Source: Virgibacillus doumboii (GTDB taxonomy: Bacteria > Bacillota > Bacilli > Bacillales > Amphibacillaceae). From it: a stretch of DNA of 64,000 nt. Positions 52,452 to 60,815 of the stretch are shown here, piece after piece. Made by a program: the position numbers and the translations under genes. Location: assembly GCF_902806455.1 (NCBI RefSeq), contig NZ_CADCWQ010000002.1:310001-374000 (forward strand), written 5' to 3'. The notes under the pieces were generated by a model that worked only from the letters and a program-made list of their open reading frames with translations, searched no databases and was not told the origin of the DNA. Every line of letters begins with the position of its first letter. Position 1 is the first letter of the stretch.

Positions 52452-53864
52452 ATGCAAATTCATGTAGTGCAACAAGGAAATACATTGTGGCGTATTGCGC
52501 AAAATTATGGAACAGATATAAACCAAATTATTCTGGTTAATGACTTGGAGAACCCTAATGAACTTGTGGTTGGTCAATCACTTGTTATTCCGGAGCCGGG
52601 AAAAGAATATGTTGTTCAAAGCGGCGATAATTTATGGCAAATTGCCCAAATGTTTGGTGTAACCGTACAGGAGCTCGCTGCAGCCAACAATATTACGAAT
52701 CCTGCGGTGATATATGTCGGACAAATGCTTGAGCTGCCGTACTTTATTCACACTGTGCAGCCCGGGGAATATATTTGGCTGATTGGACAGCAATACGGTG
52801 TTTCGGTTGATGCAATAATCCAGGCAAATAATATGACTGATCCCGGATTAATATTCCCGGGTCAGACGATACGAATTCCGGCGCCAAACAGACCATTAAC
52901 TGAAGTGAATGCCTATACAACTCAGCTGGATGAAGAGGGAAGAGGTGAAGTTCTTAGATTGGGAAGAAATTTCACCTACCTTAGTCCATTTACCTACAGT
53001 ATAAATGCTGACGGCACCATTACTGACCTGCAGGAAAGCGGAGTTCTGGAAGCGGCAAGGGCAACAAATACAGCCCCATTATTAGTGCTAACCAATTTCA
53101 CCGATGAAGGTTTTAATTCTGATCTGGCAGCTGCAATTCTTAGAAATCCTCAGCTGCAGGAAACACTAATTACGAACCTGTTGGAAATCATGCGTGCAAA
53201 AGGATATGCCGGGGTTAATTTTGACTTCGAATATGTTTACCCCGAGGACCGGGAAAACTATAATACATTTCTGCGGCGTGTAGTAGCCCGGCTGCATCCG
53301 GAAGGGTTTATTGTCTCGACTGCATTGGCTCCAAAAGAAAGCGCGGATCAGCAGGGATTATTGTATGAAGCACATGATTACCAGGCTCACGGCAATATCG
53401 TGGACTTTGTTATTGTGATGACATATGAATGGGGTTGGGCTGGCGGCAGACCGTGGGCGATTGCACCAATCAATAAAGTCCGCGATGTATTGAATTATGC
53501 CGTAACGGTTATTCCACGTGAAAAAATATTAATGGGTGTACCACTTTACGGACGGGATTGGAAAATACCGTGGGTGGAAGGAACAACTGCCAGAACGGTA
53601 AGCCCGCGTGATGCAGTACAGCTGGCGAATCAGTATGGGGTGGCAATCCAATATAATGAGACATACCAGTCACCGTTCTTCCGCTATTTTGATGAAGCCG
53701 GACAGGAGCATGAAGTCTGGTTTGAGGATGCCCGCAGTATGCAGGCCAAGTATGACACGATTAAAGAATATGGTCTGAGAGGGCCTGGTTATTGGGTGCT
53801 GGGCATGTTATTCCCGCAAAACTGGGCTGTGCTGCAGGATAATTTTGAAGTAAGGAAATTATGA
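52452..53864 (+). CDS. LysM-GH18 spore peptidoglycan N-acetylglucosaminidase (YaaH/SleL-like)
   Basis: A 470-residue protein with three LysM repeats (about residues 2-47, 50-95 and 97-142; each with the pattern VQxGxxxWxIxxxxG) followed by a GH18 domain (about 155-470). The catalytic glutamate is in GVNFDFEYVYP. No signal peptide, as usual for spore-coat or cortex-lytic SleL/YaaH proteins that are packed from the mother cell. SleL of B. subtilis has two LysM; the third here is notable. ATG 52452 follows GGGGGAG. Confidence 0.87.
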   Translation: MQIHVVQQGNTLWRIAQNYGTDINQIILVNDLENPNELVVGQSLVIPEPGKEYVVQSGDNLWQIAQMFGVTVQELAAANNITNPAVIYVGQMLELPYFIHTVQPGEYIWLIGQQYGVSVDAIIQANNMTDPGLIFPGQTIRIPAPNRPLTEVNAYTTQLDEEGRGEVLRLGRNFTYLSPFTYSINADGTITDLQESGVLEAARATNTAPLLVLTNFTDEGFNSDLAAAILRNPQLQETLITNLLEIMRAKGYAGVNFDFEYVYPEDRENYNTFLRRVVARLHPEGFIVSTALAPKESADQQGLLYEAHDYQAHGNIVDFVIVMTYEWGWAGGRPWAIAPINKVRDVLNYAVTVIPREKILMGVPLYGRDWKIPWVEGTTARTVSPRDAVQLANQYGVAIQYNETYQSPFFRYFDEAGQEHEVWFEDARSMQAKYDTIKEYGLRGPGYWVLGMLFPQNWAVLQDNFEVRKL

Positions 53865-53875
53865 TTGAAAATGAG

Positions 53876-53905
53876 CGCCTCTGATATTGGTTCAGGGGTG
53901 TTTTT
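53876..53905 (+). terminator. Terminator after the GH18 gene
   Basis: CGCCTCTGA / TCAGGGGTG stem (two wobble pairs) followed by T5. Confidence 0.7.
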
Positions 53906-53931
53906 GTTTGCAGGTTTTGGAAAAAGCCGAA

Positions 53932-54037
53932 GTTCACAGTGATTTCGCCAAAGTTCACAAGCAAATCGCCGAAGTTCACAATTAGGTTGCTCAAAGTTCA
54001 CAATTATAATGCTAAAGTTCACAATTATAATGGTGCA
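53932..54037. repeat. Five-unit GTTCACA tandem array, copy 2
   Basis: GTTCACA at 53932, 53953, 53974, 53996 and 54017: spacing 21, 21, 22, 21 bp, the same as the array at 9824. The third, 22-bp, unit differs from its counterpart at one base. The array starts 26 bp after the terminator of the GH18 gene and ends about 90 bp before the VOC gene. Confidence 0.9.
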
Positions 54038-54127
54038 AATTGTAACATGCGGTTATTTTTAAGAAGGGTATTCACGAAAAAGATTGAATATATAATAACA
54101 ACGCTAATTTTTTGGAGGTAGTAAGTA

Positions 54128-54496
54128 ATGAAAAGTCCAGTGAAAAGCAAGGTCAACACAGTTTTCGTCCCGGTAAAGGATATTAAAAAGGCCAAAGAAT
54201 GGTATTCAACGATGCTGGGTATTGAAGATGGGGAATTTATGTTTGATAATCTGTTCGTGGCGAAGATGGATGGAGCAGGAATGGTTCTGGATACAATGCC
54301 AATGTGGCGGGATGACAATGGAGATTTTCCTGCATTAAATGTGCCGGCAATTCAGTTTGGAACAGATGACATTCAGGCATCCTATCAATTTATGAAAAAT
54401 AACGGTGTGGAATTGGTAACAGAAGTAATGTATGACCACTGGTTTGTGTTTAAGGACCCGGATGGAAATATGCTGATGGTATGTCAGGATGAATAG
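54128..54496 (+). CDS. VOC (glyoxalase/bleomycin-resistance-like) protein
   Basis: A 122-residue single-module VOC protein with the typical N-terminus VNTVFVPVKDIKKAKEWY and C-terminus FVFKDPDGNMLMV. It could bind a metal or act in antibiotic binding or isomerisation; no substrate can be named. ATG 54128 follows GGAGG. It ends 5 bases from the end of the convergent yaiI-type gene. Confidence 0.82.
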   Translation: MKSPVKSKVNTVFVPVKDIKKAKEWYSTMLGIEDGEFMFDNLFVAKMDGAGMVLDTMPMWRDDNGDFPALNVPAIQFGTDDIQASYQFMKNNGVELVTEVMYDHWFVFKDPDGNMLMVCQDE

Positions 54497-54501
54497 CCAG
54501 A

Positions 54502-54948
54502 TTAAATATTCGCCTCAATCTGTTCCCGGAAAAGCTTACGGAACTTCTTTTCATCTTCAGTTGTAAAAGCTTTTGGTCCTTTGGTTCGTTTCCCGCTTTT
54601 TCGCGCCATCGCACTGGCGTAGCGGGTATGCAAAAGCTGATCGATATTATCATTTGTGTATGCAAAGCCTTTATGGTGAAGAACCGCGCATCCTTTGGAA
54701 AGGCCAAGTGATGCGAGTCCGTAGTCCTGTGTGATAATCATATCGCCTTTTTGCGCCAATTGCATAATCCGGTAGTCAGCGGCCTCAGCCCCGGTATCAA
54801 CGTAAATCGTTTCAACACCCGGCTGTTCGTCATCAGGGGAAAAGTGCGCAAAGCTTTTAACAAGTATTACAGGAATTTGGTACTCACGTGCGATAGATAT
54901 GGTTGTTTTTTTGACGGGACAAGCGTCGGCATCAACGTATATTTTCAT
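54502..54948 (-). CDS. YaiI/YqxD family (UPF0178) protein
   Basis: A 148-residue PIN-like/NYN-type protein with the family marks [40 protein letters not shown] and [10 protein letters not shown]. The conserved acidic residues suggest a metal-dependent nuclease, not proven. Orthologous to B. subtilis YqxD by pattern. Confidence 0.88.
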   Translation of the reverse strand: MKIYVDADACPVKKTTISIAREYQIPVILVKSFAHFSPDDEQPGVETIYVDTGAEAADYRIMQLAQKGDMIITQDYGLASLGLSKGCAVLHHKGFAYTNDNIDQLLHTRYASAMARKSGKRTKGPKAFTTEDEKKFRKLFREQIEANI

Positions 54949-55000
54949 AAGAACCTCTCCAATTCGTTTCTAAGCTAATTGTAGCAAATATGATATTAAC

Positions 55001-55034
55001 AGACCACTTCAATTGATTTTGGGGTGGTCTTTTA
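55001..55034. terminator. Orphan terminator-like hairpin
   Basis: AGACCAC / GTGGTCT stem, T-rich tail on the plus strand. No plus-strand gene ends nearby; it may shield the GntR operon from readthrough of the VOC gene. Confidence 0.6.
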
Positions 55035-55086
55035 TGTTGAATTAATTTAGTTTTTTTCAAGTTGGCACTTGCATTTTCAAACACAA

Positions 55087-55105
55087 TGTAATACACTACA
55101 TTACA
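55087..55105 (+). promoter_or_regulatory. Candidate GntR (YtrA-type) operator
   Basis: TGTAAT (55087-55092), 7 bp, ATTACA (55100-55105), followed by a second loose pair ATGCA ... TGCAT up to the ribosome binding site. Confidence 0.55.
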
Positions 55106-55142
55106 CGACTAATGCACTAAATTGCATAAAGGAGGGGCAAGC

Positions 55143-55526
55143 TTGATTAATCCGGATGGCGCAAAGCCGATTTACATACAGATTGCTGAGTGGATTGAAA
55201 CGGAAATACTGAACGGCAACCTGAAAACAGATGAAAAAGTATATTCCCAATACAAGCTTGCAGAGATGTTCAACATCAACCCGGCAACTGGAGCAAAAGG
55301 ATTAAACATTCTTTACGATGACGAGGTTGTTTATAACAAACGCGGGCTTGGTAAATTTGTTTCCGCAGATGCGAAAATAATTATCACAGATAAGCGAAAG
55401 AACCAGACGCTCAAGGGACTCATTCAGGAAGTAGTTCTTGAATCCGAGCGATTAAATGTCAGCGAAGACGAAATAATCGAGATGATTAAGGTGGTAATGA
55501 AAGAACGTAAGGGGGATGCGAAATGA
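55143..55526 (+). CDS. GntR family regulator, YtrA subfamily
   Basis: A 127-residue short GntR regulator: winged helix at about residues 8-75 (KPIYIQIAEWIETEILNG, YKLAEMFNINPATGAKGL) and a short C-terminal helical dimer part, as in YtrA. Start TTG 55143 behind AAAGGAGGGG. Overlaps the ABC ATPase gene by four bases. YtrA-type regulators repress their own ABC operons and respond to cell-wall antibiotics or acetoin use; here the inverted repeat upstream fits autorepression. Confidence 0.85.
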   Translation: MINPDGAKPIYIQIAEWIETEILNGNLKTDEKVYSQYKLAEMFNINPATGAKGLNILYDDEVVYNKRGLGKFVSADAKIIITDKRKNQTLKGLIQEVVLESERLNVSEDEIIEMIKVVMKERKGDAK

Positions 55527-56425
55527 AAGTAGTAGAATGTAATGATTTGACCAAGCAACATGGACACCGAAAAGCGCTGAACAATTTAACCTTCTCGATT
55601 GAGGAAAACAAGATTACCGGATTAATAGGCCGGAACGGGGCAGGAAAAACAACACTTCTAAAAATATTAGCAGGGTACTGGCAGGAGTCTGCAGGAGTTG
55701 TGAATGTTTTTTCGGAACGTCCATTCAACAATCTGTTTGTTTCTGCCAATACGATTTTAGTCGATGATGAAATGGATTTTCCGTCAGCACTGACCCTTAA
55801 GGAAATTCTGGAACAGGCAGGCAATTTCTATGAAAAATGGGATATGGATCTGGCGTTTCGGCTATTTGACTATTTTTCCTTTGATCCGATGCAAATTCAC
55901 AGTAACCTATCAAAAGGAAAAACGAGTACATTTAACATGATTGTAGGATTGGCATCCAGATGTTCATTAACGATTTTCGATGAACCAACCAGTGGAATGG
56001 ATGCAGCGGTCCGGAAAGACTTTTACCGGGCACTATTGAAGGATTACCTGGCACATCCCCGTTCGATTATCATTTCCAGTCATTATCTGGATGAATTGGA
56101 GGATATGCTGGAAGATGTTTTACTGATTGAAAATGGAAAAGAATACGTTCATTTACCGATGGATGAGTTGAAGGAATATGCGGTTGGACTAAGCGGAAGT
56201 ACTGCAAAAGTTAACCTATGGATTGGCGATAAAGAAGTCCTTTATAAAAATACGGCTGGAGCAGACAGCACATACGTCATTGTGAAAAATGATTTTTTAC
56301 AAGAAACACTGGATCGTATCAAGCGCTCGGGTGTTAACGTGTCATCTGTTTCGTCCAGTGATTTATGTGTGTACCTGACTGATCATACGAAAGGGGGAAT
56401 CGATGATGTCTTTGACAAAGCCTAG
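55523..56425 (+). CDS. ABC transporter ATP-binding protein (YtrB-like)
   Basis: A 300-residue ABC ATPase: Walker A GLIGRNGAGKTTLLKIL (about residues 33-49), Walker B LTIFDEPTSGMDAA, switch His in IISSHYLDELED. The signature is NLSKGKTS rather than LSGGQ, as in the YtrB/YhcH group. A 70-residue C-terminal extension follows. Second gene of the operon, overlapping both neighbours (4 and 23 bases). Confidence 0.85.
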   Translation: MKVVECNDLTKQHGHRKALNNLTFSIEENKITGLIGRNGAGKTTLLKILAGYWQESAGVVNVFSERPFNNLFVSANTILVDDEMDFPSALTLKEILEQAGNFYEKWDMDLAFRLFDYFSFDPMQIHSNLSKGKTSTFNMIVGLASRCSLTIFDEPTSGMDAAVRKDFYRALLKDYLAHPRSIIISSHYLDELEDMLEDVLLIENGKEYVHLPMDELKEYAVGLSGSTAKVNLWIGDKEVLYKNTAGADSTYVIVKNDFLQETLDRIKRSGVNVSSVSSSDLCVYLTDHTKGGIDDVFDKA

Positions 56426-57152
56426 TTTAGCAGGTGCTGTAAAAAAACAATTCAACTTCAAGTTAAAATCCTTCGTTGGGGTGTTCAGCGGGTTAATCAT
56501 CTTGCAGCTGCTCGCACTTCTGTTTTCACTCGGTGGCACTGCCAGCATGTCAAGAGGTGGCACTGCCTATGATTTTCAGGTAAGGTATTTTGGTGCGGAT
56601 ATCGTTGTTGTATTTACAATGCTATGGGCGTTCATAAATGCGATACTTATTAAAACGAAGGCATATACGGAAGATGACTTTTTATTCGTTACCAATCGAT
56701 TGAGCAGTAATCTGTCAAACATTGCTTTCCTGGTTGCCGCATGCATCGTTGGCGGTGTTACAGCGATATTATCTGGATACTTATTGAAAGATGTTATCTA
56801 TTTCCTGTTTGATACTTCACCAATAATGCAAACCGGAATGGCCAATGTTCCTGATTTGGTTATCGGAATTCTGGCAACCATATTATTTGTTTTTACATGC
56901 AGTAGTGCCGGATATCTTGTCGGGACGCTCGTGCAATTGCACAAGTCCATGGCGTATATTATTCCTGTAGTAGTTATTGGTCTTATTATGGTAGTGGCAC
57001 AACAAACCGGAGTCCATATGGTTGTGGAAGTCGGCCAGTTTTATTTCGCTGAAAGCTCATTTTGGATCCTGGTTTGTAAAACAGTGGCAACCTCGGCGGT
57101 GCTGTTCGGCGCATCCATTCTGATTTCCAACCGATTGGAGGTTAAAAAATGA
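56403..57152 (+). CDS. ABC transporter permease-like membrane protein
   Basis: A 249-residue protein with about six hydrophobic segments, typical of ABC-2-type permeases. No strong sequence motif. It overlaps the ATPase gene by 23 bases and the next gene by four, so it is the membrane partner of the ATPase. AAAGGGGG lies before its ATG-ATG start. Confidence 0.75.
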   Translation: MMSLTKPSLAGAVKKQFNFKLKSFVGVFSGLIILQLLALLFSLGGTASMSRGGTAYDFQVRYFGADIVVVFTMLWAFINAILIKTKAYTEDDFLFVTNRLSSNLSNIAFLVAACIVGGVTAILSGYLLKDVIYFLFDTSPIMQTGMANVPDLVIGILATILFVFTCSSAGYLVGTLVQLHKSMAYIIPVVVIGLIMVVAQQTGVHMVVEVGQFYFAESSFWILVCKTVATSAVLFGASILISNRLEVKK

Positions 57153-57835
57153 TTGCTTTTATGCCGATTATTATGCTTCTGCTTGTGTTAGGTCTCGTGT
57201 TTTTAGTCATTAAACGAACACACAAAAAGACAAACAGACATGGTTATGTTAAAAAAGTGCAGTTGATGGTTGCTAGTTATATAGTAATACTGCTGATCTC
57301 GATTGGCGTATTTTATTTGCTTCCAAAGGATGAATATTTGCGGGCTGAAAAAGATGTGTCGACTGAACCATTTGAGCTGCGTCAGGCTGCCAATGTGGGT
57401 GAAATAGGAAAACTCGATAAATATATGGAGGAAACATGGACCTTTGAAATCAATAGGCAGGAGCTTAACGTGGATGTAGCAAGTAACGGGCACTCTCCAA
57501 CAGACTTTCCTATCTTTGTGGAAACGGTCGAAACACAGCAAGATTCGATTAAAGCTTCTTTTTATCGGACTCCCATGATTATCGATGGATACGATTTCAG
57601 TGATCGATTGAAGCCTTTAACAATCAGTCATGCTTCAGGTACGTTAACTTTTTCACTGCCTGATCCGATAATGGTTGAACTGTCGTTGTTTAAACAGGAA
57701 TTTCCTATCATGCAATTTTCCGGGAAAAGCATTATGGATAGTGGACACCATAGTGAGCAGGTATTATATATTACAATTCCTGAAAATATAGAGCTGAATT
57801 TTACAGCTGAAAACCGAGTTGAGTATGTGAATTAA
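57149..57835 (+). CDS. Membrane-anchored accessory protein of the ABC operon
   Basis: A 228-residue protein with two N-terminal membrane segments (about residues 3-22 and 38-58) and an extracytoplasmic domain of about 165 residues rich in beta-strand pattern. Not recognised. Overlap with the permease gene by four bases indicates function together with the transporter. Confidence 0.65.
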   Translation: MIAFMPIIMLLLVLGLVFLVIKRTHKKTNRHGYVKKVQLMVASYIVILLISIGVFYLLPKDEYLRAEKDVSTEPFELRQAANVGEIGKLDKYMEETWTFEINRQELNVDVASNGHSPTDFPIFVETVETQQDSIKASFYRTPMIIDGYDFSDRLKPLTISHASGTLTFSLPDPIMVELSLFKQEFPIMQFSGKSIMDSGHHSEQVLYITIPENIELNFTAENRVEYVN

Positions 57836-57921
57836 ATTCAACGTTCTAATTGCGTATAAATCTCATATGATTAAAGGAATCCCGCAAATAATATCGAATT
57901 AAATATATGAGGTGATCATAT

Positions 57922-58074
57922 ATGAACTATGAACGTGGCGGCATAGCTTTTACAGGTTGTTTTTTCCTCGGTATTGGTATTGGCATGTGGGCAGGAAATA
58001 CAGCGGTTGGTGCCTTGATAGGATTGGGCGCAGGATTTTTATTCATGGCCTTCCTGGGAAAAAGGCATGGCTAA
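57922..58074 (+). CDS. Small glycine-rich membrane protein, 50 residues
   Basis: Frame [19 protein letters not shown]... with ATG 57922 behind GAGGTGAT, ending in GKRHG. Two hydrophobic glycine-rich segments (about residues 8-22 and 26-44), typical of a helical hairpin. A terminator follows within 10 bases, which supports a real gene. Function unknown. Confidence 0.7.
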   Translation: MNYERGGIAFTGCFFLGIGIGMWAGNTAVGALIGLGAGFLFMAFLGKRHG

Positions 58075-58081
58075 TTGTTAT

Positions 58082-58118
58082 AAAATACTACTCTGAATCG
58101 TGAAGAGTAGTATTTTTT
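58082..58118. terminator. Bidirectional terminator
   Basis: AAAATACTACTCT / AGAGTAGTATTTT stem with T-run, between the small membrane gene and the convergent acetyltransferase. Confidence 0.9.
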
Positions 58119-58120
58119 CA

Positions 58121-58681
58121 TTAAACATTCAGTTCCTTGATTACCTTTGCGGGGTTGCCGCCGACAACGACATTATCCGGCACATCTTTAGTGATTACCG
58201 CCCCCGATGCAATTACTGCATTATTGCCGATTGTAACACCAGGGTTAATCACTGCACGGCCGCCAATCCAGACGTTGTCACCGATTGTCACCGGCTTTCC
58301 GAATTCAGTTCCGGCCATCCGTTCAGACGGATTCACCGAATGTGTAGCCGTATAAATATGAACACCCGGAGCCATCATGCAATTAGCTCCAATCCGTACC
58401 TTGCAAACATCAAGGATGACACAGTCGAAGTTTACAAAAAAATTTTCACCGACATGGATGTTGGAACCATAATCACAGCGGAAATTGGGTTCGATATCTA
58501 TATTTTCCCCGGTGGATTCGAAAAGTTCTTTAAGCAGTTCCGTACGTCGTGCCCCTTCTGTTTCATGCGATGTGTTAAATAATCTGGTTAATCTCCGGGC
58601 ATTCTGACGTTCTTCTACCAACTTAGCGTCTTCCGGATTATACAACTGACCATTTAGCATCTTTTCTTTTTCTGTAGGCAT
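58121..58681 (-). CDS. Maltose/galactoside O-acetyltransferase-type enzyme
   Basis: A 186-residue left-handed beta-helix acetyltransferase (hexapeptide repeats from about residue 70, for example [13 protein letters not shown] and [20 protein letters not shown]). The N-terminal Mac domain ([17 protein letters not shown]) and the catalytic His in YTATHSVNP identify the maltose O-acetyltransferase (Maa) group. It transfers acetyl from acetyl-CoA to sugars. Start ATG 58681. Confidence 0.88.
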   Translation of the reverse strand: MPTEKEKMLNGQLYNPEDAKLVEERQNARRLTRLFNTSHETEGARRTELLKELFESTGENIDIEPNFRCDYGSNIHVGENFFVNFDCVILDVCKVRIGANCMMAPGVHIYTATHSVNPSERMAGTEFGKPVTIGDNVWIGGRAVINPGVTIGNNAVIASGAVITKDVPDNVVVGGNPAKVIKELNV

Positions 58682-58807
58682 TGATTCATCCCCTTGATAG
58701 TAAACTTGAGCAATTCACTATTAATTTTAAAATAAAATGATAATAAATACTAGTAAGGGTGGCAAGGCAAAAATAAGTAATGATATTTTGGAAGAAATGG
58801 AATTGTT

Positions 58808-58829
58808 AGCGGACTTACATGTTCCGCTA
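58808..58829. repeat. Solo copy of the GCGGAC motif
   Basis: AGCGGACTTACATGTTCCGCT, about the same as the direct motif at 24711 (GCGGAC, variable middle, TTCCGCTA). The rest of the 253-base gap 58682-58934 shows no other structure. Confidence 0.55.
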
Positions 58830-58934
58830 GCCTACTAGCAACCGCTGAGGCAGGAACACATATCTTGTTCCCATTTTAATATTATTACCTCTTATTTTTT
58901 GTTATAATAGAAAATATCAAGGGAGGCGTAACGG

Positions 58935-59753
58935 TTGAGTGAAGCAAAAAAGTTGCAAAAAGATGCGATGCACGTCCTGAAAGAGACAAGCAGAACATTT
59001 TACATACCAATCACATTACTAAAGCCGACATTAAAGAAAACAGTGGGTTCGGCTTATTTATGTATGCGTGCAATCGATGAAATAGAAGATCATGAAGAAC
59101 TGGATACGGAAACGAAGCAACGGCTGCTTCGGTCGACAAAAGTTCTGCTGCAAAGTGAATTTGACAAAGATGCATATCGTGAATTGCTTCAACCATATGA
59201 AAAACTCCTGCCTGAAGTGACGCTGAGACTGGGTGACTGGATTGATGTGTGCCCGGAAGGTATTGTCGAAAAGGTAAAAGAATCCACCGCCATTATGGCC
59301 GGGGGAATGGCTGACTGGGCAGAAAGACATTGGAATGTTAAGACAAAAGAAGACTTAGACGATTATACATATTATGTTGCCGGTCTTGTAGGTGTTATGC
59401 TGTCCGATATTTGGGAATGGTATGATGGCACGAAGACAGACCGTGACCTTGCTGTCGGCTATGGCCGGGGGTTGCAGGCAGTAAATATTTTGCGGAATCA
59501 GGATGAGGACAGCGAACGCGGTGTGAATTTTGTACCGGACGGCTGGACCAGGGCTGATATGTTCAGCTATACAGAAAATAACCTGGCACAGGCTGATGAA
59601 TATATGAAAGATATTCATACCCGCAACATTCAACTGTTTTGCCAAATCCCGCTGGCGCTGGCAAAACGAACCGTTAAGGCGCTGAAAGACGGACGGGAGA
59701 AGATTTCCCGTAATGAAGTGGAAACAATTGTAGAGGATATTCAAAATAATTAA
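58935..59753 (+). CDS. Squalene/phytoene synthase-family protein, YisP-like
   Basis: A 272-residue protein of the head-to-head prenyl synthase family. The first Asp-rich motif is good (MRAIDEIEDHEE), but the second is changed: NILRNQDEDSERG where true synthases have NILRDxxED. B. subtilis YisP carries a similar change and acts as a farnesyl-diphosphate phosphatase that makes farnesol. I therefore favour a phosphatase or a divergent synthase. TTG 58935 follows GGGAGG. It stands alone, with a terminator after it, and no carotenoid gene is nearby. Confidence 0.75.
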   Translation: MSEAKKLQKDAMHVLKETSRTFYIPITLLKPTLKKTVGSAYLCMRAIDEIEDHEELDTETKQRLLRSTKVLLQSEFDKDAYRELLQPYEKLLPEVTLRLGDWIDVCPEGIVEKVKESTAIMAGGMADWAERHWNVKTKEDLDDYTYYVAGLVGVMLSDIWEWYDGTKTDRDLAVGYGRGLQAVNILRNQDEDSERGVNFVPDGWTRADMFSYTENNLAQADEYMKDIHTRNIQLFCQIPLALAKRTVKALKDGREKISRNEVETIVEDIQNN

Positions 59754-59760
59754 TCGAGAG

Positions 59761-59797
59761 ACGGGCTGTCACATTAATCATGGGGCAGCCCGTTTTT
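59761..59797 (+). terminator. Terminator after the YisP-like gene
   Basis: ACGGGCTGTC / GGCAGCCCGT stem followed by T5. Confidence 0.88.
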
Positions 59798-59850
59798 AGG
59801 ATTCTGTCATCTTTAAAATCTGGACATTTACCTTATTCAAAGGATTTATT

Positions 59851-60396
59851 TTAGTCCCTTAATGGTGCAAATCTTTCCCTTCTGCTAATAAGGTCGGCCA
59901 GTAAATAAATAACTACTTGAACGGGTAAAGAGTATATATAGTTCCAATTCAGCGGCTCGTATAAATCCAGCCAGTTTAAAAGAGGGAGTCCTATGAATGA
60001 AGTGATTACTCCCAGTATAATGGCTTTAATAAAAGGATGGACATGCGGTTTAAATTGCATAAGAAAAACAACTAAGGTTGGGATTACCAGAAGGTCCCAT
60101 GGCAGATATGTATTGATAGGAGGAAAAACCTCGTACCTGTAATTCCAAAGGCCAAAAAATACCCCTATTAAATCGAAGCATGTTGCTAAAAGCGCGGTAA
60201 AAAAGCCAGTGAATAATAATCGGTCTGCATTTTCTTTTTTCATTAATATAAACCAAACCCACAAACATAAAGCTATAATTACTATGCCTAACCACCATCT
60301 CCACGAAAATAAAATATGATCCAACCATAATTGATATTTATCCTCATAAGCTTGTCTGAAGAGTTCCGAATTTTTTTCGATTATCGACCGGTTCAT
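59851..60396 (-). CDS. CBO0543-type membrane protein
   Basis: A 181-residue protein with five hydrophobic segments and many tryptophans (HILFSWRWWLGIV, FFGLWNYRYEVFPP, YLPWDLLVIP). It matches the CBO0543 group of spore-former membrane proteins as I remember it, with unknown function. ATG 60396 is preferred (AAAGGAG upstream at 11 bases) over an upstream frame start at 60444. Confidence 0.7.
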   Translation of the reverse strand: MNRSIIEKNSELFRQAYEDKYQLWLDHILFSWRWWLGIVIIALCLWVWFILMKKENADRLLFTGFFTALLATCFDLIGVFFGLWNYRYEVFPPINTYLPWDLLVIPTLVVFLMQFKPHVHPFIKAIILGVITSFIGLPLLNWLDLYEPLNWNYIYSLPVQVVIYLLADLISRRERFAPLRD

Positions 60397-60509
60397 TGCT
60401 ATATTTGCTCCTTTATGTTTACTAGGTGCGTATAATTTAATCAAGTTATTTATTATTATGAGGAAATGGCAAATTATTATCCTGATTTATATCTTGTTGG
60501 CAGGCAGAA

Positions 60510-60543
60510 GAAAGAGACCGCGGCAAACGGTCTCTTTTCTAAC
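60510..60543 (-). terminator. Terminator of the small membrane gene
   Basis: AAAGAGACCG / CGGTCTCTTT stem with T-run on the minus strand. Confidence 0.85.
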
Positions 60544-60547
60544 CGGA

Positions 60548-60733
60548 TTATTTATCAAGTAACGATTTCACTCCCAGATACAGGATGGCCAGAGAAAATA
60601 CAATGACCGCTAGCCCGCCAATTATTTGGAAAAACGTTGCAATTCCTGCAGTAATGACAGAAGATGTCGGAATATTTGCAAGTGCAAAACCTGCTAATAT
60701 ACATGCCAAATAAAGCGCTACTGAATGATGCAT
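60548..60733 (-). CDS. Small two-segment membrane protein, 61 residues
   Basis: Frame MHHSVALYLACILAGF... with ATG 60733 behind AAGGGGGG. Two hydrophobic segments (about residues 4-22 and 32-56). Terminator immediately after. Function unknown; may be expressed with the Pro/Gly-rich gene upstream. Confidence 0.65.
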   Translation of the reverse strand: MHHSVALYLACILAGFALANIPTSSVITAGIATFFQIIGGLAVIVFSLAILYLGVKSLLDK

Positions 60734-60790
60734 CGAAAATCCCCCCTTCGCTTTAATGGAGCTAAAAGTGGTTCTTTCGACAAAAAACGG

Positions 60791-60814
60791 CAAAATTCGG
60801 GAAGTGACAGGCAC
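60791..60814. repeat. Short dispersed repeat, copy 2
   Basis: Exact reverse complement of 49317-49340 (ends CAAAATTCGGG and TGACAGGCAC). It lies between the Pro/Gly-rich gene stop and the small membrane gene. Confidence 0.75.
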
Positions 60815-60815
60815 G

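Noticed and set aside
58100..58582. 160-codon plus-strand frame opposite the acetyltransferase
   Set aside because: Antisense to a gene with intact hexapeptide repeats and catalytic His.
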